A DNA stretch of 64,000 bases, from positions 517,630 through 581,629 of the forward strand of contig JAUJMU010000003.1 in the NCBI GenBank assembly GCA_030446715.1. The letters run 5' to 3'. Below the pieces are notes generated by a model. That model did no database searches. It had not been told where the DNA came from and saw only the letters and a list, made by a program, of their open reading frames with translations. Positions 45,730-54,137 of the stretch are shown here, in pieces (the stretch's first letter is position 1; each line of letters opens with the position of its first letter). Origin of the DNA: Cytophagales bacterium (GTDB lineage: Bacteria; Bacteroidota; Bacteroidia; Cytophagales; 172606-1). Made by a program: the position numbers and the translations under genes.

Positions 45730-46391
45730 GAGTGTGTCGCAAACCGACAAGGGTTCATAACTTGTGGTTATCAAATCTCAGGTTAGTTATGGTAGTAGTT
45801 AAGCTCAGGTTTGAACGGTTTACCCCATTGACCAATTCCCAATGGAAGTTGAAAAAACAATTAGCGTAAGCACAGTTTAAGAGCAGTGGTCAATGGGATT
45901 TTGAAGATCACCAGAACGGGCACTCAGTGGCGTAATCTGGAAGAAAGCATTGCGAGTTTGTATTACTACTCTGCTTCGGCAGTGCTGGTTTAATCGGCCG
46001 TGGCCGTTGATTCGCAAAGCGTCAGGAAGGGCAGTCTGATCAGTTTGCGGGTAAACGGTTACTATTGCGGCCAACGCAGGACGGACAAGAAGGTATTGAA
46101 CTGCTTTGGCAACTTTTACTGACCGGCTGGCTCTGATCCGGGCCGACAAGGCGTACAAAGGCGATTTTACCACTTGTGCTGACTACTACCACAGAGAGCC
46201 TGAGTCGGTCAAGGTTTTGTCCCTCAAACCGGAAGATGGCAAGTAGAACGATCCTTCGGTTGGTTCAATTTCTTCCGCAGGCTCAGCCGGGACTTTGAGA
46301 AAACAGTAGAATCTTCCCCTGGCTTTCATGCAATTAGCCTTTATTGACATCATTTTGGCAAGAACACCCAATTAAATTCTTAAACACACTC
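45730..46391 (+). mobile_element. Decayed IS5-family insertion sequence
   Basis: A 662-bp remnant bounded by GAGTGTGT and ACACACTC, with TTA on each outer side (45727-45729 and 46392-46394), the 3-bp duplication known for several IS5-family groups. The interior encodes broken pieces of a DDE transposase in more than one plus-strand frame. It is shorter than a usual 0.8-1 kb IS5-type element, so it has internal deletions. Its right end is 3 bases before the first possible lpdA start codon. Confidence 0.8.
45885..46345 (+). pseudogene. IS5-family transposase fragments
   Basis: Separate frames give VNGILKITRTGTQWRNLEES (N-terminal part), AVAVDSQSVRKGSLISL and LTDRLALIRADKAYKGDF (DDE core including the catalytic-type Asp in VDSQSV), and QVERSFGWFNFFRRLSRDFE followed by KTVESS (C-terminal part with the catalytic Glu). 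The pieces are in family order but are separated by stops and frameshifts, so no active transposase is made. Confidence 0.78.
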
Positions 46392-46400
46392 TTAATGTCA

Positions 46401-47801
46401 ATGGATTTTGATGTAATCGTAATAGGTTCCGGTCCCGGAGGTTACGTAGCGGCCATCCGCTGCGGCCAGCTGGGACTCAAGACCGCAATAATCGAAAAAT
46501 ACAGCACCCTTGGCGGTACCTGCCTCAATGTAGGCTGCATTCCGTCCAAGGCCCTGCTTGATTCTTCGGAACACTTCTACAATGCAACGCATACTTTCGC
46601 CACCCACGGCATTGATCTCGAAGGGCTGAAGGTAAACCTGCCGCAGATGATCAAACGCAAGAATGAAGTGGTGAAGCAAACCACCGATGGAATCAAATTC
46701 CTGATGCGTAAGAATAAGGTCACTGAGTACTATGGAGTAGGCTCATTTGTGGATAAAAATACGATCCGGGTGACCAATGCGCAGGGAGAAACCCGGCAGA
46801 TCACCACCAGGAATGTAATCATTGCCACCGGTTCCAAGCCAGCCTCACTGCCCGGAATTGTCCTGGACAAAAAACGCATCATCACCTCCACCGAGGCCCT
46901 GAACCTGACCGAAGTGCCTAAACACATGATCGTGATCGGTGCCGGTGTGATCGGTGCTGAACTCGGGTCGGTGTACGGCCGCATCGGAGCAAAAGTGAGT
47001 TTTGTGGAGTACGCCAGTGCAATGATCCCCAGCATGGACGCCAGCATGGGCAAGGAACTGCAGCGGGTACTTAAAAAAGCTGGTGCTGACTTTTACTTCA
47101 GTCATAAGGTAACCGGCGTGGAAAACAAAGGCGAAGAGGTAACAGTTACCGCCGAAAACAGCAAGGGTGGCTCCCTTACCCTAACCGGCGACTACTGCCT
47201 GGTGGCCATCGGCCGCAAACCCTTTACCGAAGGACTGAACCTCGAAGCGGCCGGCATCCAGAAAGATGACCGCGGCCGGATTCCGGTCAACGAACACCTC
47301 CAAACGGCGGTGCCCGGCATCTACGCCATTGGTGACGTGGTGCGCGGTGCCATGCTGGCCCACAAAGCAGAAGAAGAAGGTGTTTTTGCTGCCGAAACCA
47401 TTGCCGGACAACAGCCCCACATCAATTACCTGCTGATTCCCAATGTAGTATACACCTGGCCCGAAGTAGCCGGCGTGGGCCACACCGAAGAAGAGCTCAA
47501 GAGCAAAGGGGTAGCTTATAAAACGGGTTCTTTTCCGTTCAAGGCTTCGGGCCGGGCCAGAGCCAGTATGGATACCGACGGGCTGATCAAGGTACTGGCC
47601 GACGGGCAGACAGATGAGATTCTGGGTGTGCACATGATCGGTCCGCGTGCCGCCGATATGATTGCCGAAGCCGTGGTAGCAATGGAGTTCCGGGCTTCCG
47701 CCGAAGACATCGGCCGGATTTCTCATGCTCACCCTACGTATACAGAATCATTCAAGGAGGCGGCGCTGGCTGCTACCGACAACCGGGCCCTGCATATTTA
47801 G
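46401..47801 (+). CDS. lpdA: Dihydrolipoyl dehydrogenase
   Basis: A 466-residue flavoprotein disulfide reductase. MDFDVIVIGSGPGGYVAAIR holds the FAD Rossmann motif, and C41-x4-C46 (GGTCLNVGCIPSK) is the redox-active disulfide. VIGAGVIGAELGSVYGRIGA binds NAD, and the C-terminal HAHPTYTESF carries the catalytic His. It reoxidises dihydrolipoyl groups of 2-oxoacid dehydrogenase or glycine cleavage complexes. An alternative ATG two codons earlier (46395) directly follows the TTA duplication of the IS remnant, so the native 5' region was displaced by 662 bases and transcription probably starts inside or before the IS. Confidence 0.93.
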   Translation: MDFDVIVIGSGPGGYVAAIRCGQLGLKTAIIEKYSTLGGTCLNVGCIPSKALLDSSEHFYNATHTFATHGIDLEGLKVNLPQMIKRKNEVVKQTTDGIKFLMRKNKVTEYYGVGSFVDKNTIRVTNAQGETRQITTRNVIIATGSKPASLPGIVLDKKRIITSTEALNLTEVPKHMIVIGAGVIGAELGSVYGRIGAKVSFVEYASAMIPSMDASMGKELQRVLKKAGADFYFSHKVTGVENKGEEVTVTAENSKGGSLTLTGDYCLVAIGRKPFTEGLNLEAAGIQKDDRGRIPVNEHLQTAVPGIYAIGDVVRGAMLAHKAEEEGVFAAETIAGQQPHINYLLIPNVVYTWPEVAGVGHTEEELKSKGVAYKTGSFPFKASGRARASMDTDGLIKVLADGQTDEILGVHMIGPRAADMIAEAVVAMEFRASAEDIGRISHAHPTYTESFKEAALAATDNRALHI

Positions 47802-48263
47802 CCCTTCGTCTGGCAGTTGTAAGGAATGCCCCGATTTTCCGGATCACACCGGACCAGCTACCTGACCAGAGACCTTAGCTGGAAAAGTCATTTTCCGGTA
47901 CCCGCTGCCCGATTGCAACCCATGTTTCTTTATTCCAGGCCGGTACTTCAGGTGCCGGCTTCTTTTTTCCAGAATTCACGGATGGGTAAATTCCTTTTTT
48001 TGCCCCTGTAACGACTTGCATCAGGTAATCACTGCGGGAAAAAAGCCAGCCGTACTTTTTCAAAAAACTGATCCTTCCCAGTCGGAAAGGCTGGCTTTCT
48101 TCAGGACTCCGGTGCTAAACTTACGTTGAGCCCGCACCTTTCCAGAGACCGTCAGGAAGGTAAAACAGCCGAATCTGCCCATATTGGAGGCTGTATTTCC
48201 GAAGCCTTCGGTTTTATTTTTCAATACAACAGCCAAGAATTCTTCCCACTGACCGGGTTCCCC
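47802..48263. other. Spacer lpdA / sensor gene
   Basis: About 460 bases. It holds the lpdA terminator at 47939-47968 and otherwise no gene that I can support; short frames on both strands lack family features. The promoter of the sensor gene should lie in the 3' half. Confidence 0.4.
47939..47968 (+). terminator. Terminator after lpdA
   Basis: GCCGGTAC and GTGCCGGC form an imperfect stem around TTCAG, followed by TTCTTTTTT; located 140 bases after the lpdA stop. Confidence 0.65.
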
Positions 48264-50186
48264 ATGAGAAAACTCAACGTACGCATCAGTCAAAAAATCA
48301 CCGGCGGATTTGCAATCCTCATTGCAGTTTTCGCGCTCAATGCGGTTTTCAGCCTGATAACGCTCCAGAGAAGCTCCTCGCTGCTGCAGTCGTTTACCAG
48401 CCAAACCGATCCTTCCCTCACCGCCCTGCAGGAGTTTAACCTGCTGGTGGTCAATTCGAGAATGTACGCCACCAACTGGATCTACCTGCAGGCCAACATG
48501 GAAGACAAGGAGGCACTCAAAAAACTGCACTCCCGCGAATTTCCGCTCCTGAAGGAAAAACTAAAGCAACTGAGTACCCTCTGGACCCCGCAACAGCAGG
48601 CAAAACTTGATACTGCTGTCATGCATTTTGAAAGGATTGTGCTGGAAGAAAAAGAAATCATGTCCGAACTGGCCACTTTTGAAGACTACGACAAGGAAAG
48701 CGGCTTTGTCAAAATGAACAACGGTACCCGGCTGGAAAGCGAAATTCTGCCGTTATCAAACGTTGTGCTGGATCTGATTGAAATCCTGATCGTACAAAAA
48801 CAAGATGAGAAGCAGAATGCCAGTGGGACGATGCTGGATTCTTTTACCAGCGTAAAGCGGGTAACGCTGTTTGCCGGTTTTGCCCTGACCCTTGCCGGGG
48901 CGCTGGCTGCCCTTCTGCTCACCCGTTCGATTATCCAGCCCATCAACCAGATCCGTGACGTGATCAGAAAACTGGGTTTAGGCGAACTTCCCGAAAACCA
49001 GCAGCTTGCCAGTACCAACGATGAAATCGGTGAAATGGCTCAGGCAGTAGACAAGCTTGTAGCCGGACTTCGTGAAACCTCTAGCTTTGCCGAAGAGATC
49101 GGCAATGGCAATTATGACGTTGAACACCAGCCGCTGAGCGAAAGTGATGCCCTTGGCAATGCCCTGATCAATATGCGGAATAACCTCAAAAGAGTTGCCG
49201 ATGAAGACAAGCGCCGCAACTGGGCAACGGAAGGAATGGCCCGCTTCGGGGAAATTCTCCGCAAAAACAACGATAACCTGAACCTGCTTTGCGATACGAT
49301 CATTTCTAACCTTGTCAAATACACCAATTCCAATCAGGGAGGTCTGTTTATCATAAACGATGAATCCGGGGATCCTTATCTGGAACTGAAAGCCTGCTAT
49401 GCCTGGGACAAGAAGAAATACCTTGAGCAGAAAATACATTCCGGAGAAGGATTAACCGGACAGGCGTGGCAGGAAGGCGACCTGATTCATATGACCGAAA
49501 TTCCGGACAACTACGTAAGCATTACCTCCGGACTTGGTGAAGCCAACCCCCGCAGCCTGCTGATTGTGCCCCTGAAAGTGAACGAACAGATTTATGGCGT
49601 AGTCGAAATGGCCTCCTTCTCCTCCTTCGCGGACTATCAGATCGGCTTTGTGGAGAAAGTAGCGGAGAGTATTGCCTCTACGGTTGCCTCTGCGAAGGTG
49701 AACGAAAGGACTCAGCGCCTGCTGGAAGATTCGCAGATGCTAACCGAGCAGATGCGGGCTCAGGAAGAAGAAATGCGGCAGAACATGGAAGAACTACAGG
49801 CCACTCAGGAAGAAATGGAACGTTCGCAGCGTGATACGGAAGCCCGCGAAAAAATCCTCAACGACACGCAGTGTATTATTGAATTTGATAAAAACGGGCG
49901 GATCATAACCATCAATCAACTGGCCTGCAACTGTACCGGGTACAGTGCCCATGAATTGGAAGGTTCTGCACTTGAGTACATTTTCAACGCCACTAGCCGG
50001 GCTGATCAAATGAAAGCCCAACTGGCCAGCCAGCAGATATGGAAAGGAACGGCCCAGCTGAAAACCAGGAGTGGAGAATCCATTTCCGTAAGGGCAGTGG
50101 CAGGAACTATGCTTGATCACAAAGGTTCGGTGTCAAAGCATATGCTTATCCTCGAAGACGTCCGGGATTTGCAGTTGAGGAGTTAG
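48264..50186 (+). CDS. 4-helix-bundle/HAMP/GAF/PAS sensor protein without visible output domain
   Basis: A 640-residue inner-membrane protein; the ATG at 48264 (MRKLNVRISQKITGGF) is chosen because it directly precedes the first membrane helix (about 12-32). Residues 35-190 form a periplasmic helical bundle; a second membrane helix lies at about 196-218 (FAGFALTLAGALAALLL); HAMP follows to about 270 (SIIQPINQIRDVIRKLGLGE). A GAF-type domain spans about 330-470, then a glutamate-rich coiled coil (EEEMRQNMEELQATQEEMER) and a PAS domain to the C-terminus. No histidine kinase, GGDEF, EAL or methyl-accepting signalling tip follows, so output must come through a partner or the protein is a truncated receptor. 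Confidence 0.8.
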   Translation: MRKLNVRISQKITGGFAILIAVFALNAVFSLITLQRSSSLLQSFTSQTDPSLTALQEFNLLVVNSRMYATNWIYLQANMEDKEALKKLHSREFPLLKEKLKQLSTLWTPQQQAKLDTAVMHFERIVLEEKEIMSELATFEDYDKESGFVKMNNGTRLESEILPLSNVVLDLIEILIVQKQDEKQNASGTMLDSFTSVKRVTLFAGFALTLAGALAALLLTRSIIQPINQIRDVIRKLGLGELPENQQLASTNDEIGEMAQAVDKLVAGLRETSSFAEEIGNGNYDVEHQPLSESDALGNALINMRNNLKRVADEDKRRNWATEGMARFGEILRKNNDNLNLLCDTIISNLVKYTNSNQGGLFIINDESGDPYLELKACYAWDKKKYLEQKIHSGEGLTGQAWQEGDLIHMTEIPDNYVSITSGLGEANPRSLLIVPLKVNEQIYGVVEMASFSSFADYQIGFVEKVAESIASTVASAKVNERTQRLLEDSQMLTEQMRAQEEEMRQNMEELQATQEEMERSQRDTEAREKILNDTQCIIEFDKNGRIITINQLACNCTGYSAHELEGSALEYIFNATSRADQMKAQLASQQIWKGTAQLKTRSGESISVRAVAGTMLDHKGSVSKHMLILEDVRDLQLRS

Positions 50187-50255
50187 GGGAGGTATTGGGT
50201 TATTGGGTTAAAAAATTGACAATTGTCAATTAAAAAGAGGTGTATTGAATGATTT

Positions 50256-50288
50256 GCCCCGGCTGGTTTTTACCGCCGGGGTTTTTGT
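50256..50288 (+). terminator. Terminator after the sensor gene
   Basis: CCCCGGC-TGGT and ACC-GCCGGGG pair around TTTT and are followed by TTTTTG; 70 bases after the sensor stop codon. The repeat AATTGACAATTGTCAATT lies just upstream of it. Confidence 0.78.
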
Positions 50289-50300
50289 TTGAAACCCCGG

Positions 50301-50305
50301 GGAGG
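50301..50305 (+). promoter_or_regulatory. Strong Shine-Dalgarno before the DUF3365 gene
   Basis: GGAGG (with preceding GG) five bases before the ATG at 50311. This is unusually canonical for the window, where most genes lack a clear ribosome binding site, and it decides between the GTG at 50305 and the ATGs at 50311 and 50317. Confidence 0.6.
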
Positions 50306-50310
50306 TGAAT

Positions 50311-51012
50311 ATGGTTATGACAGATATATCCCCTTATACCAACATGATTGCTGATCTTCTGAGAAGGAAACTATATTTTGGCCTGGTCATCATGCTGATT
50401 ACGGCCTGCGGAGAAACCCGGCAGCGGGTGGCTGATCCGGGTCTGAAGGAGGAGATCAGGAACCGGGAACTGCGTCACATCAGTCCGGGGCAGATCACGC
50501 AGGCTGCCATGGCCTCGGGGGGGCAAGTCACCGGCACCATTCAGGCGGCGCTGATCCGCAAACTGAACGAGGCCATTGCCCGGGAGGGGCTTCTGGAAGC
50601 CGGAAAGTATTGCCAGCCTTCAAGGCTACCGGCGGCCGATTCCCTGAGCAAGGCTCGCAACGTCAATATCAACCGCTACCGGCTTAAGGGAGAACTCACC
50701 AGAGGGTCGCTAAGCGACAAAGAATACCAGTTGCTGGATGCCTACCGGTACAGCGCCGGGCGTAACCTGCCCCTGGACCCAAACGTGCAGGGAGACAAGG
50801 ACATTTTACTCTACAATGCCCCGGTCACCGTCAGCGACCAGGTTTGTCTTAAATGCCACGGGAAAATCGGGCAGGACCTGAGCGAAAAGGACTACCTGGC
50901 CTTATCATCCCGGTACCGGCTCGATAGCCTGGTTAATCTGGAGAATGGTCAGGCGCTTGCCATCTGGTTGTTGCGCTTCAACCGGAGGGAGATCATTAAA
51001 ACGATCAGGTAA
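50311..51012 (+). CDS. DUF3365 (Tll0287-like) haem-type lipoprotein
   Basis: A 233-residue protein. A membrane-type leader (KLYFGLVIMLITACGE) ends in a lipobox with Cys33, so the protein is likely anchored in the periplasm. The remainder matches the DUF3365/Tll0287-like domain: an N-terminal helix with ITQAAMASGGQVTGTIQAAL, the RNVNINRYRLKGEL segment, and a c-type haem site C179-x2-C182-H183 (QVCLKCHG). Such domains are usually haem-binding sensor domains of receptors; here it is a separate protein, encoded directly after an output-less HAMP-GAF-PAS sensor, but behind a terminator. Function is unknown. Confidence 0.8.
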   Translation: MVMTDISPYTNMIADLLRRKLYFGLVIMLITACGETRQRVADPGLKEEIRNRELRHISPGQITQAAMASGGQVTGTIQAALIRKLNEAIAREGLLEAGKYCQPSRLPAADSLSKARNVNINRYRLKGELTRGSLSDKEYQLLDAYRYSAGRNLPLDPNVQGDKDILLYNAPVTVSDQVCLKCHGKIGQDLSEKDYLALSSRYRLDSLVNLENGQALAIWLLRFNRREIIKTIR

Positions 51013-51090
51013 GTAGTATTGGTTGGTTGTCCGTTTTCCTCTGAAGGGACCGAATCCGTCAGTTTGACGTAAATGAACGGGTATTCCCCT

Positions 51091-52053
51091 TTACCCTTCA
51101 AGTTCATGCCAGATCAGGGCACTGGCGCCGAGAACAGCAGTATTGGCTCCCGTCAGGCCGGAAGAGAGCAGCTTTACCTTATTCTTGAAAATGGGCATCA
51201 TGTGATTTTCCATGTGGCGGTGGGTGGGTTCAAACAGGATTTCCTTGGCTTTGGTCAGGCCACCAAAAAGAATGATAGCTTCCGGACTCAGCAAAGCCAT
51301 CACGTCGGCCAGTTTCATGCCAAGAATTTTGCCGGTGTACTCAAACGCCTCAATGGCAATCTTGTCGCCCCGGAGAGCGGCTTTGGTGATGTCACTGGCA
51401 TCCAGGTCATCAAAACTGATCCGGCGCATTTCGCTGTTTTCGGTATGGTCGGCCAGCAATTTATACACCGTCCGGCGGATGCCGGTGGCCGACACATAGG
51501 TCTCAAGGCAGCCCCGCCGGCCGCAGCCGCACATCCGTCCTTCGGGGTTGACAGTGATGTGTCCGAGTTCACCCGCAAAACCGTCGTGCCCGTAGGCAAT
51601 CCTGCCTTCCACTACAAAGCCACTGCCCAGACCGGTGCCCAGAGTTACCACCAGAAAGTTCTTCATCCCCTTTGCCACTCCGAACTTCATCTCGCCGATG
51701 GCCGCCGCATTGGCGTCATTGGTAATTTTTGTGAGAACCTTATAATGGTCACTGATCCACTGGCAAAGCGGAGAAACCTCGCGCCACGGCAGGTTAGTGG
51801 GTTTTTCGACCGTTCCTTTGTAATAGTTGGCATTGGGGGCGCCAATGCCAACGCCTACGATCCTGACACGTTCCCGGATCGGGAGCAGCGTTTTGTCGAC
51901 GGCTTTGAAGAGGCGTGGCAAAAAGCCGTCTACGTCATCCTCTCCCGTGGGCACTGAACTGTCAGCTAATGAAACACCGTTGCGGTCCACGAAACCGAGT
52001 TTGGTATTCGTGCCACCAATATCTATTCCTAAGGCAACTTCGGTCAGGGGCAT
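51091..52053 (-). CDS. ROK-family sugar kinase
   Basis: A 320-residue ROK protein. The ATP-binding ALGIDIGGTNTKLGFVDR opens the protein, LGTGLGSGFVVEGRI is the second phosphate loop, and the zinc-binding cysteine motif CGCGRRGCLETYVS (about residue 170) marks ROK kinases. It lacks an N-terminal DNA-binding domain, so it is a glucokinase-like enzyme phosphorylating glucose or a similar sugar, not a repressor. The trehalose gene treZ follows 139 bases downstream on the same strand. Confidence 0.88.
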   Translation of the reverse strand: MPLTEVALGIDIGGTNTKLGFVDRNGVSLADSSVPTGEDDVDGFLPRLFKAVDKTLLPIRERVRIVGVGIGAPNANYYKGTVEKPTNLPWREVSPLCQWISDHYKVLTKITNDANAAAIGEMKFGVAKGMKNFLVVTLGTGLGSGFVVEGRIAYGHDGFAGELGHITVNPEGRMCGCGRRGCLETYVSATGIRRTVYKLLADHTENSEMRRISFDDLDASDITKAALRGDKIAIEAFEYTGKILGMKLADVMALLSPEAIILFGGLTKAKEILFEPTHRHMENHMMPIFKNKVKLLSSGLTGANTAVLGASALIWHELEG

Positions 52054-52191
52054 AGTAAAAGGATAAATCCGGATTGAATATCGGGGGGTGAAGTTATAAA
52101 TAAACCCTTAAAAATTGCAGCCATTGGTATAAAATGCAGCAACCCGGGTCTTAACTTCTCTCCTTACAGCCTGATTTACCTCTAACCTGAT

Positions 52192-54060
52192 CTACATCTT
52201 ATTGCCGTACAGCACTACGCAGTATGGCGGCAGCGTCAGGGTGCCCGATGTGCCTAATTCGTCGGGCAAACCGGCTGGTTTCTGGCGGCCAGTGTTTTCG
52301 GTAGTCTGCCACTGGCTGTCACCCGAGCTGAGTACTTTCCGAAGGGAGGCAGTTTGCCTCGTTACCGGATAGGAGCAAGGCTCAGGGCCGAAGTTGAAAA
52401 AGCAAACAACCTGATTTAAGCCGGTCTGCCGGTGCATTGCCAGACCCTGCGGCTGCAAAACCTCTACGTGCATGCCCGCCCGGGAAAGGTCGCTCAGGGC
52501 AGGCCACTCCCTCCGCAAAGCAATCAGGGTTTTGTACCAATCCAGCATTACTTTGTGCCTGCCCCTTGCGGTTTTTTCCCAATCCAGTTTGCACCGCTCA
52601 AAGGTCTCCTCCGCCTGCGGATCCGGCACCTCACCCGACCACTTGAATTTAGCAAACTCCTGCTTCCGCCCCTGCCTGACGGCCTCTACCAGATCCTTGT
52701 CGGTGTGGCTGATGAAATACTGGTAGGGATTATCCTCGGCATACTCTTCACCCATGAAAAGCATAGGAATGTAAGGCGAAAGCAGCATGACGGCGGCGGC
52801 CAGCTGAAGCTGTTCAAAAGACAGGGTTTGGGTAATCCGGTCGCCCAGCATCCGGTTGCCTACCTGGTCATGGTTCTGGATGCACACCACGAAGTGTTCA
52901 CCCGAAATCCCGGCTGAGGCATTGCCGTATTTCCGCTTGCGGTAGGGAGAAAAAACTCCATCGTACACAAAGCCGTTCTGCAAGGCTTTGGCTACGTGCT
53001 CCACCTTACCGTAATCATCGTAGTAGCCGTCCCGTTCACCGGTCAGCAGGGCATGGAGGGCGTGGTGGAGGTCGTCCATCCACTGAGAGTCGAAGCCGAA
53101 GCCGTGCTTCTCCAGCGGCCGGATCACTTTGGTATCGTTGAGATCACTTTCAGCAATGGTGTACCGCTTCCAGCCGGAGCGTCTGGATAAGGCCTGCACT
53201 TTTTCGTTGACCAGTTGCCAGAAATGCCTCGCGCCCATGTCGAATACGGAATGGATGGCGTCGAGCCGGAGGCCGTCGAGGTGATACTGTTCAAGCCAGT
53301 AGACGGCACTGTCCGAAAAAAACTCCCGCACCCCGTCGGCGTACTCCTCGTCGTAGTTGAGGGCGTCGCCCCAGGGCGTCCGGTATTTTTCGATGAAATA
53401 AGGTCCGAACTCCCGAAGGTAATTGCCTTCCGGCCCCATGTGGTTGTATACAATATCAAGGACTACAGCTATTCCCCGGGCGTGGCATTCATCCACAAAC
53501 TGCTTCATGTCGTCAGGAGTCCCGTAGGAGTTCTGAACAGAGTAGGGATATACGCCATCGTAGCCCCAGTTGCGGGAACCCGGAAATTGGGATACGGGCA
53601 TGATCTCAATCGCCGTAATGCCAAGCTGAGCCAGGTAATCCAATTTGCGGATGGCACCGGCAAAGTTTCCTTCCGGGGAAAAAGTTCCGATGTGCATTTC
53701 GTAGATGATCCAGCTGGTGAGGCTGGTCCCCTTCCAGCCCGTATCCTTCCACCGGTATGCATTATGGTCTACCACCTGCGAGGGTCCGTGTACACCTTCG
53801 GGTTGAAACTTTGAGGCCGGGTCAGGCCGGTTATCTTTGCCATCCACCCGGAAGAAATACGCCGTTCCCGGCTGTACATCCTTCATATCCGCCTCAAAAT
53901 ATCCGTCGCCACGCTTTTCCATTGCAACTGTGCGGTCCTGGGGTGTTACCAGGTTAAGCTGAACTTCTCCGGCCATCGGAGCCCACACCAGAAACTGGCA
54001 TCTTCCATCGCCAAGGTATTGTGATCCGGCGTGCATCATTGCGGCTTGTTGTGCTTTCAT
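52192..54060 (-). CDS. treZ: Malto-oligosyltrehalose trehalohydrolase
   Basis: A 622-residue GH13 enzyme. An N-terminal carbohydrate-binding E-set domain (FLVWAPMAGEVQLNLV, DPASKFQPEGVHGPSQVVD) is followed by a (beta/alpha)8 barrel with GLRLDAIHSVFD (Asp nucleophile), YTIAESDLND (Glu acid/base) and CIQNHDQVGNRM (third Asp). It releases trehalose from the reducing end of maltooligosyl-trehalose. The partner treY is not in this window. Length and domain order match TreZ well. Confidence 0.9.
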   Translation of the reverse strand: MKAQQAAMMHAGSQYLGDGRCQFLVWAPMAGEVQLNLVTPQDRTVAMEKRGDGYFEADMKDVQPGTAYFFRVDGKDNRPDPASKFQPEGVHGPSQVVDHNAYRWKDTGWKGTSLTSWIIYEMHIGTFSPEGNFAGAIRKLDYLAQLGITAIEIMPVSQFPGSRNWGYDGVYPYSVQNSYGTPDDMKQFVDECHARGIAVVLDIVYNHMGPEGNYLREFGPYFIEKYRTPWGDALNYDEEYADGVREFFSDSAVYWLEQYHLDGLRLDAIHSVFDMGARHFWQLVNEKVQALSRRSGWKRYTIAESDLNDTKVIRPLEKHGFGFDSQWMDDLHHALHALLTGERDGYYDDYGKVEHVAKALQNGFVYDGVFSPYRKRKYGNASAGISGEHFVVCIQNHDQVGNRMLGDRITQTLSFEQLQLAAAVMLLSPYIPMLFMGEEYAEDNPYQYFISHTDKDLVEAVRQGRKQEFAKFKWSGEVPDPQAEETFERCKLDWEKTARGRHKVMLDWYKTLIALRREWPALSDLSRAGMHVEVLQPQGLAMHRQTGLNQVVCFFNFGPEPCSYPVTRQTASLRKVLSSGDSQWQTTENTGRQKPAGLPDELGTSGTLTLPPYCVVLYGNKM

Positions 54061-54137
54061 GTTCTGAACGTTTTCCTTCTAAAAATGCTCTATATCCGAC
54101 CGCCAGCCTTCCGGCCCCGGCCTGTTATTTTCATATG

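Noticed and set aside
45877-46173. Minus-strand frame of 98 codons between the dehydratase and lpdA genes
   Set aside because: It is antisense to the transposase remnant read on the plus strand.
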